Shown: in pieces, positions 36,195-43,765 of the stretch
How positions within the stretch are numbered: position 1 is the stretch's first letter
Layout: each line of letters begins with the position of its first letter
Source of the DNA: Lachnospiraceae bacterium
GTDB lineage: Bacteria; Bacillota; Clostridia; Lachnospirales; Lachnospiraceae
NCBI GenBank assembly: GCA_009774145.1
Contig: VSND01000008.1
Location: 47,524-111,523, forward strand
Direction of reading: 5' to 3'
DNA: 64,000 bases
Notes under the pieces: generated by a model
Databases searched by the model: none
Told to the model about the DNA's origin: nothing
What the model saw: the letters and a program-made list of their open reading frames with translations, nothing else
Position numbers and translations under genes: made by a program

Positions 36195-36677
36195 ATGAAA
36201 CAGACGGAGATGTCGGGATATCTGAAGGTGATCACGGCGGGAGTGGGAGTGCTGCTGGCTGTCTTTCTCTTCTGGTTTCTGCCGCTGGTGCTGAAGGAGC
36301 CGCTGACAGAGACAGCAGGGGAGAACGGCTACCGTGGGACCTGCGGCCTGATCTGGGTCAGCGCCGTTCCGGCTTTTCTGTGCCTGATTCGGTTCTGGGA
36401 GATCTGTGAGAGTATCCGAAGGGACCGGTCTTTTTCCATGGAAAATGCCGGACGACTGAAGCGGATGAGCCAGTATATGCTGGCGGATGCGGTGATTTAT
36501 ACCGGATTTCTCGTATGGTTTTTTCTGGCAGGATGGTATCGGAAAGCGGCATGGCTGATCTTTCCGGTATTTCTGGCAGTATTTATCTCGGTAACGCTGG
36601 TGGTGCTGTGTGCAGCACTGTCCCATCTGGTGCAGAAAGCCAGCGAGATACAGGAAGAACAGGAACTGACCATATAG
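36195..36677 (+). CDS. DUF2975 membrane protein
   Basis: 160 residues with four predicted membrane helices, characteristic of DUF2975. The middle has RFWEICESIRRDRSFSMENA and RLKRMSQYMLADA, which match the family's F-x-EN-x-x-L/RL pattern. ATG 36195 is chosen because GGAGGT lies 7 bases upstream; earlier ATGs at 36171 and 36189 are badly spaced. DUF2975 genes are typically paired with a small Xre-type regulator, as here 12 bases downstream. Function unknown. Confidence 0.82.
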   Translation: MKQTEMSGYLKVITAGVGVLLAVFLFWFLPLVLKEPLTETAGENGYRGTCGLIWVSAVPAFLCLIRFWEICESIRRDRSFSMENAGRLKRMSQYMLADAVIYTGFLVWFFLAGWYRKAAWLIFPVFLAVFISVTLVVLCAALSHLVQKASEIQEEQELTI

Positions 36678-36689
36678 GAGGGCGTATGG

Positions 36690-36899
36690 ATGGCGATCAT
36701 CATTAACATTGACGTGATGCTGGCAAAACGGAAGATGAGTGTCACGGAGCTTTCAGAACGGGTCGGTATTACCATGGCAAATATCTCAATTTTAAAAAAC
36801 GGAAAGGCAAAGGCGATCAGGCTGAGTACTCTGGACGGCATCTGCCGGGCGCTTGACTGCCAGCCGGGGGATATTCTGGAATACACGGAGTCTGACTGA
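36690..36899 (+). CDS. Small Cro/CI-type HTH regulator (YozG-like)
   Basis: 69 residues, essentially one HTH domain: INIDVMLAKRKMSVTELSER, GITMANISILKNGKAKAIRL, then CRALDCQPGDILEY. Typical of the YozG-like regulators paired with DUF2975. ATG 36690 has GGAGGG 7 bases upstream. Likely autoregulates through the palindrome at 36100-36120 (inference). Confidence 0.85.
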   Translation: MAIIINIDVMLAKRKMSVTELSERVGITMANISILKNGKAKAIRLSTLDGICRALDCQPGDILEYTESD

Positions 36900-36903
36900 G
36901 AGC

Positions 36904-37080
36904 GGTATTTTTGACGGAAAATGAGGAACCGGTCCAAAACGGCATCGGTGTCCGGACAGAGGGGAATTTTTCAGGAAAGATGAGGAACCGGATCAAAACA
37001 GCATCGGTGTCCGGACAGAGGGGAATTTTTCAGGAAAAATGAGGAACCGGATCAAAACAGCATCGCTACCTGTACAGAGG
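36904..37080 (+). repeat. 59-bp tandem direct repeat, about three copies
   Basis: Units begin near 36904, 36963 and 37022; the anchor ATGAGGAACCGG recurs at 36921, 36980 and 37039, exactly 59 bases apart. Copy 1 has several changes, copies 2 and 3 are nearly identical until copy 3 diverges at its end. Each full unit holds CCGGA/TCCGG-type arms about 17 bases apart, able to form a hairpin. No spacers, so not CRISPR. It fills the 224-base gap before the DUF4173 gene. Confidence 0.85.
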
Positions 37081-37123
37081 GCATTCGGAGTACAGATGTG
37101 GAATTCAAACAAGGAGAATATAT

Positions 37124-38479
37124 ATGAACGAATATGATCAGAAGGGCAGCCAGGATTGTCTGCCTCGGGTCAGTGCACCCGTTTTTCCAAAATGTGAACC
37201 GATAGACAGGCTGTTTGCGGCTGTCTATCTGCTGGTAGGATATGGTTTTATCTATTTGTGTTCAGGCAATGATTTTGAGAGGAATCTTGGCATATTTACA
37301 GTCTTTTATGCCGCAGTTGTGCTGGCTTATCTGTGGGGAAAAGAGATCCGTCCGCCGAAGGAGAGCTGGTTCTGGCTGGCCGTGATGCTGGCGGTGGGGA
37401 TTCCCTATGCGTTCTGGAGCGTACTGTATATTCTGCAGTTTCTGGCGCTTCTGGCAGTGTCAGCTTACTGGACGCTGTCTGCATCGGGAAGGCTCCTGAA
37501 AGGCGGACAGACTTCCCGATGGGTCTTTTTCGACGGGTGTAATGCGCTGGCAGTGGTTCCGTTCAGTAATCTCGGATGTGAGGCACGGATACTTTTTCAT
37601 GATTTTGGTGCCGGACAGAAGGAAGCGCAGAAAAAGGTATCGGGAAGGGCTGGATCAATTCTTCTGGGAATCGTGATTGTCATACCGGTTCTGGTAATTA
37701 TTCTTCCGCTTCTTTCCAGTGCGGATGCGGGATTTCAGTCTCTGATGAGCGATCTGACGGGCAATCTGGCGGATTATATCAGCAACCATCTTCTGGTCAT
37801 CTTTGTCCGTGTGCTCTTTGCAGTTCCAGTCTCCTTCTATCTGTTTGGTCTGATCTTTGGAGGGATTCACGGAAGGAATACCGACCGGTTTCAGGAGGAA
37901 AAGCTTCTGGAAACCGGGGGACAGCTCCGGAAGGTTCCGGATGCGGCCATCTGTACCGCACTGCTCATTGTCTGTCTGATCTACTGCCTGTTTATGGCGA
38001 TTCAGGGAAGATACCTGTTTTCAGCCTTTAACGGAATGCTTCCGGAGGGTTTTACGTATTCCGAATATGCGAGAAGAGGATTCTTTGAGCTGTGTCAGAT
38101 CGGGGTGTGGAATCTGATCTTTACCTGGCTGGCAGGCGCCTGTTCCAGAACGGACAGAAGGGGGCATAGAGGGCTTGGGTTTTTGACGGTACTGCTTTCG
38201 GTACTTACCCTTCTTTTACTGGTTACGGCAGTCAGTAAGATGGGGATGTATATCAGTGTCTATGGGCTGACGGTGTACCGGATTCTGCCGCTGATTTTCA
38301 TGCTGTGGGTGGGGCTGGTGTTTGTCTGCATTCTTGTCCGTCAGAAACGGGAATTTGCAATTGTGCGTTTCTGCGTCATGGCAGGCGCTGTGATGTTCTG
38401 CCTGATGTGTGTTTTCCCCATTGAATACTGGACGGATCTGTATAATGTATGGGCGAGGGCACAGGGGTTGATTGTGTGA
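37124..38479 (+). CDS. DUF4173/DUF4153 family membrane protein
   Basis: 451 residues, about ten to eleven membrane helices. The C-terminal part carries GMLPEGFTYSEYARRGFFEL, a strong DUF4173 signature, followed by KMGMYISVYGLTVYRILPLI. AAGGAG precedes ATG 37124. Function unknown. Often found near HTH or DUF2975-type genes in Clostridia. The 59-bp repeats occupy its upstream region. Confidence 0.82.
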   Translation: MNEYDQKGSQDCLPRVSAPVFPKCEPIDRLFAAVYLLVGYGFIYLCSGNDFERNLGIFTVFYAAVVLAYLWGKEIRPPKESWFWLAVMLAVGIPYAFWSVLYILQFLALLAVSAYWTLSASGRLLKGGQTSRWVFFDGCNALAVVPFSNLGCEARILFHDFGAGQKEAQKKVSGRAGSILLGIVIVIPVLVIILPLLSSADAGFQSLMSDLTGNLADYISNHLLVIFVRVLFAVPVSFYLFGLIFGGIHGRNTDRFQEEKLLETGGQLRKVPDAAICTALLIVCLIYCLFMAIQGRYLFSAFNGMLPEGFTYSEYARRGFFELCQIGVWNLIFTWLAGACSRTDRRGHRGLGFLTVLLSVLTLLLLVTAVSKMGMYISVYGLTVYRILPLIFMLWVGLVFVCILVRQKREFAIVRFCVMAGAVMFCLMCVFPIEYWTDLYNVWARAQGLIV

Positions 38480-38658
38480 GACGGCTTTTCAGTGCTTTAT
38501 GTCAGGCGGCCTGTTATGGATAAGCATATTTCAGAGAGAACTCCTATGGAATCTCTGTGCATCCTGAAAAACAGTGGAAAGCAGAGACCGAATGTAGTAT
38601 ACTGTATTCAGATATTTTGAGGGGAAATGCACCGCTTTACTGTTCCGGCAGTTTTTAA

Positions 38659-39036
38659 ATGCCGGATAAAAAACCTGCGGAAGCTGTTGAGCTTGCGATT
38701 GATCAGTGTATAGAGGAAAATATGCTGAAAGAATATCTGCTGAAAAAGAAATCGGAGGTGAAACTGATGCTGCTGACGGAATTTGATGAAGAACTGTTCG
38801 CGAGGACGATGAAAGAGGAGGGGCTGGAAGAAGGAATAGAAAAAGGGCTGAAAAAAGGTCTGGAAAAAGGCCGGAAGGAAGGATTGGAAAAGGGAATTCA
38901 GATCTTTATTGAAGACAATCTGGAAGAAGAGGTGCCGGAAGAACGGATTCGGAGCAAGCTTCAGAAACATTTTGGACTGACGGAGGAAAAAGCAGCAGAA
39001 TACTATGAAAGATTTGCTGTGCAGAGAATGCGATGA
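38659..39036 (+). pseudogene. C-terminal fragment of an Rpn/PD-(D/E)XK-type transposase-like protein
   Basis: 125 residues that correspond only to the tail of the family: KKPAEAVELAIDQCIEENML, then an EEGLEEGIEKGLKKGLEKG helical repeat, then KLQKHFGLTEEKAAEYYERF. The N-terminal nuclease domain (compare the complete protein at 55663-56541) is missing. The 180 bases upstream back to the DUF4173 stop show no remainder of it. The last 83 bases fall in the long direct repeat shared with 48096-48592. Confidence 0.75.
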
Positions 39037-39444
39037 TCTGTAATAAAAGTCAAAGCAGAGCAGTGTGATACGCTGATAAGTGTGCAGGGACTGATGCTGT
39101 AAGACCGTGGATGCTCAGAATCGTATCGGTAAGAAGCCTGCCATAAGTGCAGATACTACAGAACATCTAACATAGTGGTGTGTTAAATACCAGTATATGA
39201 ATCCCAGTAATACAGATATGTTAAAAATCCCTGAACAGACAATGATAATAATATCTATAAATTTCTTTTTCTTTTTTGTGCTCATAAATTTCCTTTATAC
39301 ATATTTTGACGGGAAAATCATTAAAAACTGCTGATAATGCTTTTTTTATATAGTATACAGATGGTACTTTTTCTGTCTGCGTATAATATACTGCTTATAA
39401 GTGAAGTTTTCAAGTATGTAACTGAATTTTTATTGGGGGCGAAA
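38954..39444 (+). repeat. Long direct repeat, left copy (R1)
   Basis: About 490 bp beginning GCAAGCTTCAGAAAC inside the Rpn-like fragment, running through a noncoding AT-rich tract and ending at GGGGGCGAAA. It is near-identical by eye to 48096-48592, 9.1 kb away in the same orientation. In the right copy the end completes a GGGGGC-GAAA-GCCCCC hairpin, whereas here the second arm is replaced by the 109-bp element, so the left copy was interrupted. Confidence 0.85.
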
Positions 39445-39553
39445 TATAATGTACCCTATAAGGTGGACATGGCAAGAGAAAGGAATTGCCTGGAAAGTTG
39501 ATTACCGCCAGAGGAAATAATATATGATTGCCAGGTCTGAAACAACGAATGGA
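39445..39553 (+). mobile_element. 109-bp repeated element, left copy (R2)
   Basis: Begins TATAATGTACCCTATAAGG and ends AACAACGAATGGA. Recurs with few changes at 47848-47956. It interrupts the terminal hairpin of R1. Downstream to about 39680 there are scattered GTGGAC and GTAGAC motifs that look like insertion-sequence end debris. No intact transposase. 39554-39763 otherwise holds no gene. Confidence 0.65.
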
Positions 39554-39763
39554 ATCCCATGCCGTAGACACTTTGAAAAAGGTAGATGCCCAAAGAAGTG
39601 GACATATGAGTTTCTGGCCAGTTAACCGGACTGTAGACATATGGAAAAGGGGAGCGGACCAAAAAAGTGGACGCAGGAAGAAGAATACAGTGCCCTGTTT
39701 TTGATACAGCTTTGGACTTTACAGGACACCAGGAATAAGTGGATCATCAGAAAAGGAATGAAG

Positions 39764-40348
39764 ATGAATTGTCAAATGGTTATATGCTTGTATTTAAATG
39801 GATATTTAATGACAAATGAATTTGAAAATTATTTTTATAATAATATGGAGCTGTTTCAAAATGAATTGCCGGATTTAGTATATGAGGAATTATTATGTAC
39901 AAATTTTTTGTCCAAAAGCGAAAGGATAAGTTTGGTGACATTTTTGAAACAATATATTTTATCAAATAATCCTACTTTATATAATATGATATCTGATGCA
40001 TATATTGAACGGTTTATCGAAAAGAATAATGGCGAGATCGTTGATATATTGAAGAAAAGATACCAGCCAAAGAAAAGTATCAGAATAGATTGCAAAAAAA
40101 TAAACACAGAGGAGGAATTTATCAGACAATTTAGAAAGGAATTAAACTTATCGACATTATCAGGATTAAACTGGATGGCAATGAATGACTTGTATTATGA
40201 TATTATTTTTCCAGAAAGATTAGAATTTATAAACTGGAATGATTTTGAGGAGAGAATGCCGCAGTGTGCAGTACAATTAAAAAAATTCTTAAGCAAAGTA
40301 GATAAACATAATTGTGATATAACAGGCATCCAATTATCATCTGTATAA
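39764..40348 (+). CDS. Two-domain immunity protein with barstar-like C-terminus
   Basis: 194 residues, AT-rich codon use unlike neighbours. Residues about 1-100 are an uncharacterised helical domain (NEFENYFYNNMELFQNELPD). Residues about 105-190 match barstar: KSIRIDCKKINTEEEFIRQF, ELNLSTLSGLNWMAMNDLYY, INWNDFEERMPQCA and a final NCDITGIQL, in the right order and spacing. Barstar domains inhibit barnase-type RNases. ATG 39764 has AAAAGGA 6-7 bases upstream; an in-frame ATG at 39641 would add IS-like sequence. No barnase gene is present, so an orphan immunity gene of a polymorphic toxin system is likely. Confidence 0.7.
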   Translation: MNCQMVICLYLNGYLMTNEFENYFYNNMELFQNELPDLVYEELLCTNFLSKSERISLVTFLKQYILSNNPTLYNMISDAYIERFIEKNNGEIVDILKKRYQPKKSIRIDCKKINTEEEFIRQFRKELNLSTLSGLNWMAMNDLYYDIIFPERLEFINWNDFEERMPQCAVQLKKFLSKVDKHNCDITGIQLSSV

Positions 40349-40609
40349 TGAGGATAAAATGTAGGAAATCGCAGCTCTGACTGTAAACGGAAAGAAAAGT
40401 ACATTCCGGTATGTGAATTTTATAAAGTAATGCAGGAGAGGTACGATTATTATAAAGAAAATCCTGGTTAGGATTGCTCTGAAATTGCAGAAGATTTATA
40501 TAATGTAACAAACTGAAACAGTACCTTATAGTGAAAGATAACAATATAAAATATCTTCTAAAATATAGTTGAAGTGCCCGACATAATTGGAAGGAGAAGA
40601 AGGAGAATC
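40349..40609 (+). other. Degenerate AT-rich gap between orphan genes
   Basis: A short open stretch reading EKYIPVCEFYKVMQERYDYY lies near 40395-40470 and stops; it may be a relic of a gene, but no family is recognised. No promoter or terminator stands out. Confidence 0.3.
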
Positions 40610-41011
40610 ATGGATGGAAACAGGAAGTATTCTACGGAGTTGGCAGATATTATAATGAGAAATTTTTCAGTAGCGCAGATGAGAAGAGATGTATATTTTG
40701 ATAAGATGCCCAGATTGATTTTTCGTTTAAAGAAAACAGGACAGGAATTGGGAGATTATAAAAAAATAGATGAAGCCCTAAGAAAATTTAAAGGAAATTT
40801 AGAATGGGGAGTATTTCAATGCCCCAGATCTAAAGTAAACTATATGATATCACCATTAAAATGGGAAGAAATCGAACGAGGAAAAGACTTTAAAGGGGAA
40901 GACCATCTGAAAGGAGATATTCAATATTTGAGTTTATTAGAACAGGCTGTTTTAGATTATGACTTGTTTATGGATTATTTACACCAGTTTACAGGTTTTT
41001 CAAAAAAATAA
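40610..41011 (+). CDS. Unknown small protein, possible immunity protein
   Basis: 133 residues, starting MDGNRKYSTELADIIMRNFS with AAGGAGA 5 bases before ATG 40610. AT-rich, soluble, mixed alpha/beta, no signal or membrane segment and no motif I recognise. It follows a barstar-like immunity gene in the same orientation and ends before the broken ABC gene. Size, isolation and base composition resemble orphan immunity genes, but that is context only. Confidence 0.5.
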   Translation: MDGNRKYSTELADIIMRNFSVAQMRRDVYFDKMPRLIFRLKKTGQELGDYKKIDEALRKFKGNLEWGVFQCPRSKVNYMISPLKWEEIERGKDFKGEDHLKGDIQYLSLLEQAVLDYDLFMDYLHQFTGFSKK

Positions 41012-41137
41012 CGCACAAGGCACTCTTTGTAGTATCATAAGTTTTCCAACAAATACCTGAGAAAGAAAGTAACCTTGTACGTTAAACTTATTAAAGATAG
41101 ATTACAAACAAGCCCGCGCGGAACGAATGGGTTCCGC

Positions 41138-41440
41138 TTACTGAATGATCTGTCAGGGGAAGAGAGAACACAGTTTCGGCTGCATCATACAGGATTTGTT
41201 TTTCAGGATTATAATCTGCTTCCAGTAGTGAATATTGTGGAAAATATCATCCTGCCGTCAAAGCTGTTAAAAAAGACGATAGACAGAAAAGAAGTAGAAG
41301 AGCTTGCGGCTCAGCTGGGGATTGGGGATACTCTGTATCGCATGCCTTGTGAACTGTCCGGGGGACAGCAGCAGCGAGCGGCAATCGCAAGGGCGTTATA
41401 TACTATGCCGGAAATCCTTCTTGCAGATGAACCTACCGGA
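41138..41440 (+). pseudogene. ABC transporter ATPase, broken 5' part (LolD/MacB type)
   Basis: Homology starts at LLNDLSGEERTQFRLHHTGF and runs through FVFQDYNLLPV (Q-loop), CELSGGQQQRAAIARALY (signature) and LLADEPTG (Walker B), where a mobile element enters. The first about 70 residues with the Walker A loop are missing; upstream bases (41075-41137) do not encode them and contain a small GCGGAAC/GTTCCGC hairpin at 41118-41137. The remainder of the gene resumes at 45332. Non-functional as it stands. Confidence 0.85.
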
Positions 41441-41464
41441 GGGGTAAAGTTAGTAATACAGTAA

Positions 41465-41942
41465 TCACAAAAAAATAATGTGAATGTTTTTCTCATGGTC
41501 AATACGGATTTCCTTGACGATTGACCGCCACAATTCACGCTTTTCCGGAATGGAAAAGGAATCATATACACTTTCAAAATCCATTTTCAAGAAATCCCGC
41601 AGATATGACAAATCCTTAACGGGGCGGGAATCCTCTGTATTGATTTTCTCAAGCTGCAAAAGCAACTTTTCCCTATGAAGTTTAAATTCGTTCATCGTTA
41701 TGGGGTCGTTGAAAAACAGGTCTTTCAATTTCTGTAATTTGTTTTCGACACTCCGGCGTTTTGCGTCCGTCCGTGGGGCGTGGATGTGTCAAAATAAGGC
41801 TGCTCAATAGCAGTCCATGAAACATGGAATCGCCCTCTTTGACCTGCCTGTCCGTGGAAACACGGATATAAATTGCGACACGGAGTAGGATTTTCTCAAC
41901 AGTGGCGACGGTTTTCCGCCTCATTTTATCAACTCCCATCAT
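41465..41942 (-). pseudogene. Serine recombinase remnant (internally deleted)
   Basis: On the minus strand the N-terminus reads LRVAIYIRVSTDRQVKEGDS, including the catalytic Ser of the resolvase domain, then the frame breaks. From about 41760 another frame gives the C-terminal end: KLQKLKDLFFNDPITMNEF and SIPEKRELWRSIVKEIRIDH, the last strand of large serine recombinases. Several hundred residues of catalytic domain and zinc ribbon are missing. As usual for such elements it abuts one end. Cannot be active. Confidence 0.8.
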
Positions 41943-41967
41943 AAAAAGGTATAAAAATAAAACCTAT

Positions 41968-42031
41968 GCAAAAGCACGGTTTTATGATAAAATGAGACTT
42001 GCAAGGTTTTCATTTTATCCCGTGCTTTTGC
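41968..42031. other. Dyad-symmetric sequence 5' of the recombinase remnant
   Basis: GCAAAAGCACGG (41968-41979) and CCGTGCTTTTGC (42020-42031) form a 12-bp stem; inside, ATAAAATGA (41987-41995) and TCATTTTAT (42010-42018) form a second 9-bp stem around GACTTGCAAGGTTT. Directly upstream of the recombinase start. Could be a control site, recombination-linked dyad or RNA hairpin. Confidence 0.6.
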
Positions 42032-42048
42032 GGAGGTAAGTGAATCAC

Positions 42049-42084
42049 AGGGCGGTCGTTGTTGGCGCAGCGGTCGCCCTTTTT
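42049..42084 (+). terminator. Terminator-like hairpin, plus strand
   Basis: AGGGCG (42049-42054) pairs with CGCCCT (42075-42080), followed by TTTT, with GGAGGTAAGTGAATCAC just upstream. No plus-strand gene precedes it closely, so it may end a lost leader or small RNA. Confidence 0.5.
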
Positions 42085-42104
42085 AGATATATAGTTATAA
42101 AAAA

Positions 42105-42473
42105 TTACATTGTATCTGTATTCAGATATTTATTCAGTTTTTTGTCGAAAGTGAAAACTGTTTCGCCGTTTAGTGAGTGGTAGGCAATCAGTAGGCAATC
42201 AACAAAATCGAGTGATGTACTGGAAAACAGGTCTGTCGCATGGATGACACAGTCCGAATTTTCTATCCGGATAATGTCAGACAACCCACGGATGATAGAT
42301 TTGATTTTGTCTTTCGGGGTAGAATATACACTTTTCAGTACATAGACAACCTCTGCAATGACCTCCGGTTTTGTGTATGCGCCGGAGGCGATAACCTCCG
42401 CAGCACGTTGAGCCATTTCGACATTATCATTCAATACAAATCTTAAAATCACATTAGTGTCTATCAGTTGCAT
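42105..42473 (-). CDS. PIN-domain toxin (VapC-like)
   Basis: 122 residues from ATG at 42473. PIN nuclease acidic residues are visible: LIDTNVILRFVL (first Asp), NKPEVIAEVVYVL-like region KPEVIAEVVYVLKS (Glu), and LDFVDCLLIAYHSLNG plus ETVFTFDKKLNKYL (third and fourth acidic positions). PIN toxins cleave RNA. The start overlaps the upstream antitoxin gene by 20 bases, the usual toxin-antitoxin arrangement. An upstream in-frame ATG at 42497 lies deeper in the antitoxin and is less likely. Confidence 0.85.
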   Translation of the reverse strand: MQLIDTNVILRFVLNDNVEMAQRAAEVIASGAYTKPEVIAEVVYVLKSVYSTPKDKIKSIIRGLSDIIRIENSDCVIHATDLFSSTSLDFVDCLLIAYHSLNGETVFTFDKKLNKYLNTDTM

Positions 42474-42708
42474 ATTTTTCCGCAATAGCACGTTCAAAAG
42501 CCCCCTCCTCCTGTTCTGTCAATGCCGGATTTGCATATTCGTGAGCAATTCCGAGCATGGACTGTATAGTCTCTCTTTTTGCAGATGCGGGTTCGGATGG
42601 CGGTTCATAGGTGTCTGAATCTATGAACCGCACGAAAGCATAGACGGTCTCAATTTTGTCATTCGGCATAGTTTCCAACAATCCGATTGTTTTCTCCAAA
42701 GTTGACAT
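42454..42708 (-). CDS. Antitoxin of the PIN toxin
   Basis: 84 residues. MSTLEKTIGLLETMPNDKIE and VYAFVRFIDSD resemble the DUF2281/RelB-like antitoxins that precede PIN toxins in Clostridia; the C-terminus is acidic and helical (EQEEGAFERAIAEKYATD), suited to toxin binding. AAAGGAGGAACGTCT precedes ATG at 42708. A TATAAT-like box lies at 42737-42732 on the minus strand, with a weak -35. Co-transcribed with the toxin. Confidence 0.75.
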   Translation of the reverse strand: MSTLEKTIGLLETMPNDKIETVYAFVRFIDSDTYEPPSEPASAKRETIQSMLGIAHEYANPALTEQEEGAFERAIAEKYATDRH

Positions 42709-42774
42709 AGACGTTCCTCCTTTTGGATTTTATTATACTGAATCTTGATAATTATATGCTTTAGGGCAAAGTAT

Positions 42775-43302
42775 CTATTTTTCTTTCACGTCATAAGAGG
42801 CTGCTTTATACATGGTCACTGTGCCGTCAGTGTTATCGTCCTCATACTGAACGACCTCAACTTTATGCGTTCCGGTGGAAAGGGAATCTCCGGACAGGTC
42901 AAGAGAGCCTTGAGAATCTCCGGGTTGTTCTTTTGTGGAGAGCATACCGTCAATATATATGTGAGACAAAGAACCTCCGTTTATCCCCGATGTTTCATAG
43001 CCTATCTGCATGAGAGTGGTGTCAGCGTCCGCATATACAACAATGACATTTCCGTTTTCAGTTGTTCCGCTTGAGTTCACAAGCAAGAATGTTCCCTCTC
43101 CGGTATCAGAATAAGCATCGCCGACAAAATCCTTTTGTAATTCATCGTCATCGGCAGCAGGAGCATCCGCATCCGTGGAATCATTCTGATTTGTGATGGT
43201 GTCGCCCTGGGATTCGTTGCCGGAATCATTGCCACCGCAAGCGGTAAGGCATCCGAGGGAAAGAACGCAGACCATAAAAGCACAAACTATTTTCTTTTTC
43301 AT
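42775..43302 (-). CDS. Secreted lipoprotein of unknown function
   Basis: 175 residues from ATG at 43302, preceded by GGAGGATTTAATTAC. Signal peptide MKKKIVCAFMVCVLSLGCL with lipobox LTAC, so a lipid-anchored surface protein. A Ser/Asp/Asn-rich linker follows (about 25-60), then a small beta-rich domain with TFLLVNSSGTTENGNVIVVY and IYIDGMLSTKEQ. No recognised family. It is cargo of the degraded element. An extended frame upstream to 43581 has no RBS and is rejected. Confidence 0.7.
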   Translation of the reverse strand: MKKKIVCAFMVCVLSLGCLTACGGNDSGNESQGDTITNQNDSTDADAPAADDDELQKDFVGDAYSDTGEGTFLLVNSSGTTENGNVIVVYADADTTLMQIGYETSGINGGSLSHIYIDGMLSTKEQPGDSQGSLDLSGDSLSTGTHKVEVVQYEDDNTDGTVTMYKAASYDVKEK

Positions 43303-43375
43303 GTAATTAAATCCTCCGTTCCTATGTGCGAATCTTGTCACCTTGTAAACTTCCTTTTGAAAGGAGGTGAGCAGG

Positions 43376-43572
43376 GTGAAGATTCTATTGTGGGAAAAAA
43401 GACCGAAAAACGGTTCACCTTGATGGAGTTGGCGAAGAAATCCGGAATCGGAAAATCGACGCTCAACAACATCGAAAACGGCAAGGTGTCGCCGACATTG
43501 TTTCAGCTTGAAATGATAGCCATTGCAATGGGCGTTAAAATCACCGACCTGTTTGAATCCGAATACAAATAA
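43376..43572 (+). pseudogene. XRE-family regulator with probable frameshift
   Basis: AAGGAGGTGAGCAGG precedes GTG 43376, whose frame reads VKILLWEKRPKNGSP and stops at about 43423. The next frame continues with a perfect HTH: LMELAKKSGIGKSTLNNIEN and GKVSPTLFQLEMIAIAMGVK. Adding one base near 43413 fuses the two into a normal XRE domain of about 66 residues. Alternatively translation begins at GTG 43390 in the second frame, but that has no RBS. Read as recently frameshifted. Confidence 0.6.
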
Positions 43573-43615
43573 TTGTAGCACACGCCGGACTGGATGTCGG
43601 CAGCAGGTGAGAATA

Positions 43616-43663
43616 TTTCCATAATCATGGAAATGTGCCTCACGATTTCCACAATCATGGAAA
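43616..43663. promoter_or_regulatory. Two identical palindromic operators, 30 bp apart
   Basis: TTTCCA-TAATCA-TGGAAA at 43616-43633 and TTTCCA-CAATCA-TGGAAA at 43646-43663. Both are perfect 6+6 palindromes and start exactly 30 bp apart. A TACAAT box follows at 43671-43676, so the second site covers the -35 region of a promoter reading toward 43704. Likely bound by one of the two adjacent XRE regulators. Confidence 0.7.
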
Positions 43664-43703
43664 TTTGTGTTACAATGCGTATCGGAAGGGAGGTGGTGTT
43701 CTC

Positions 43704-43757
43704 TTGAGTTACAAAGAGGCTATCATTGAGTTGGTTGAAAAGATACATTTTGCATAG
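43704..43757 (+). pseudogene. Truncated 17-codon ORF
   Basis: TTG start with GGGAGGTGG upstream; reads MSYKEAIIELVEKIHFA then stop. The opening resembles the start of a small protein family found beside XRE regulators in Lachnospiraceae elements (KEAIIELVEKI), which normally continues for about 50 residues. Truncation or frameshift is inferred. Confidence 0.35.
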
Positions 43758-43765
43758 TATTCACC

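Noticed and set aside
36904..37080. Tandem repeats considered as a CRISPR array
   Set aside because: Units are contiguous 59-mers without unique spacers, and no cas genes are nearby.
38659..39036. Rpn-like fragment considered as a complete small gene
   Set aside because: It matches only the C-terminal tail of the family and has no RBS at its first ATG.
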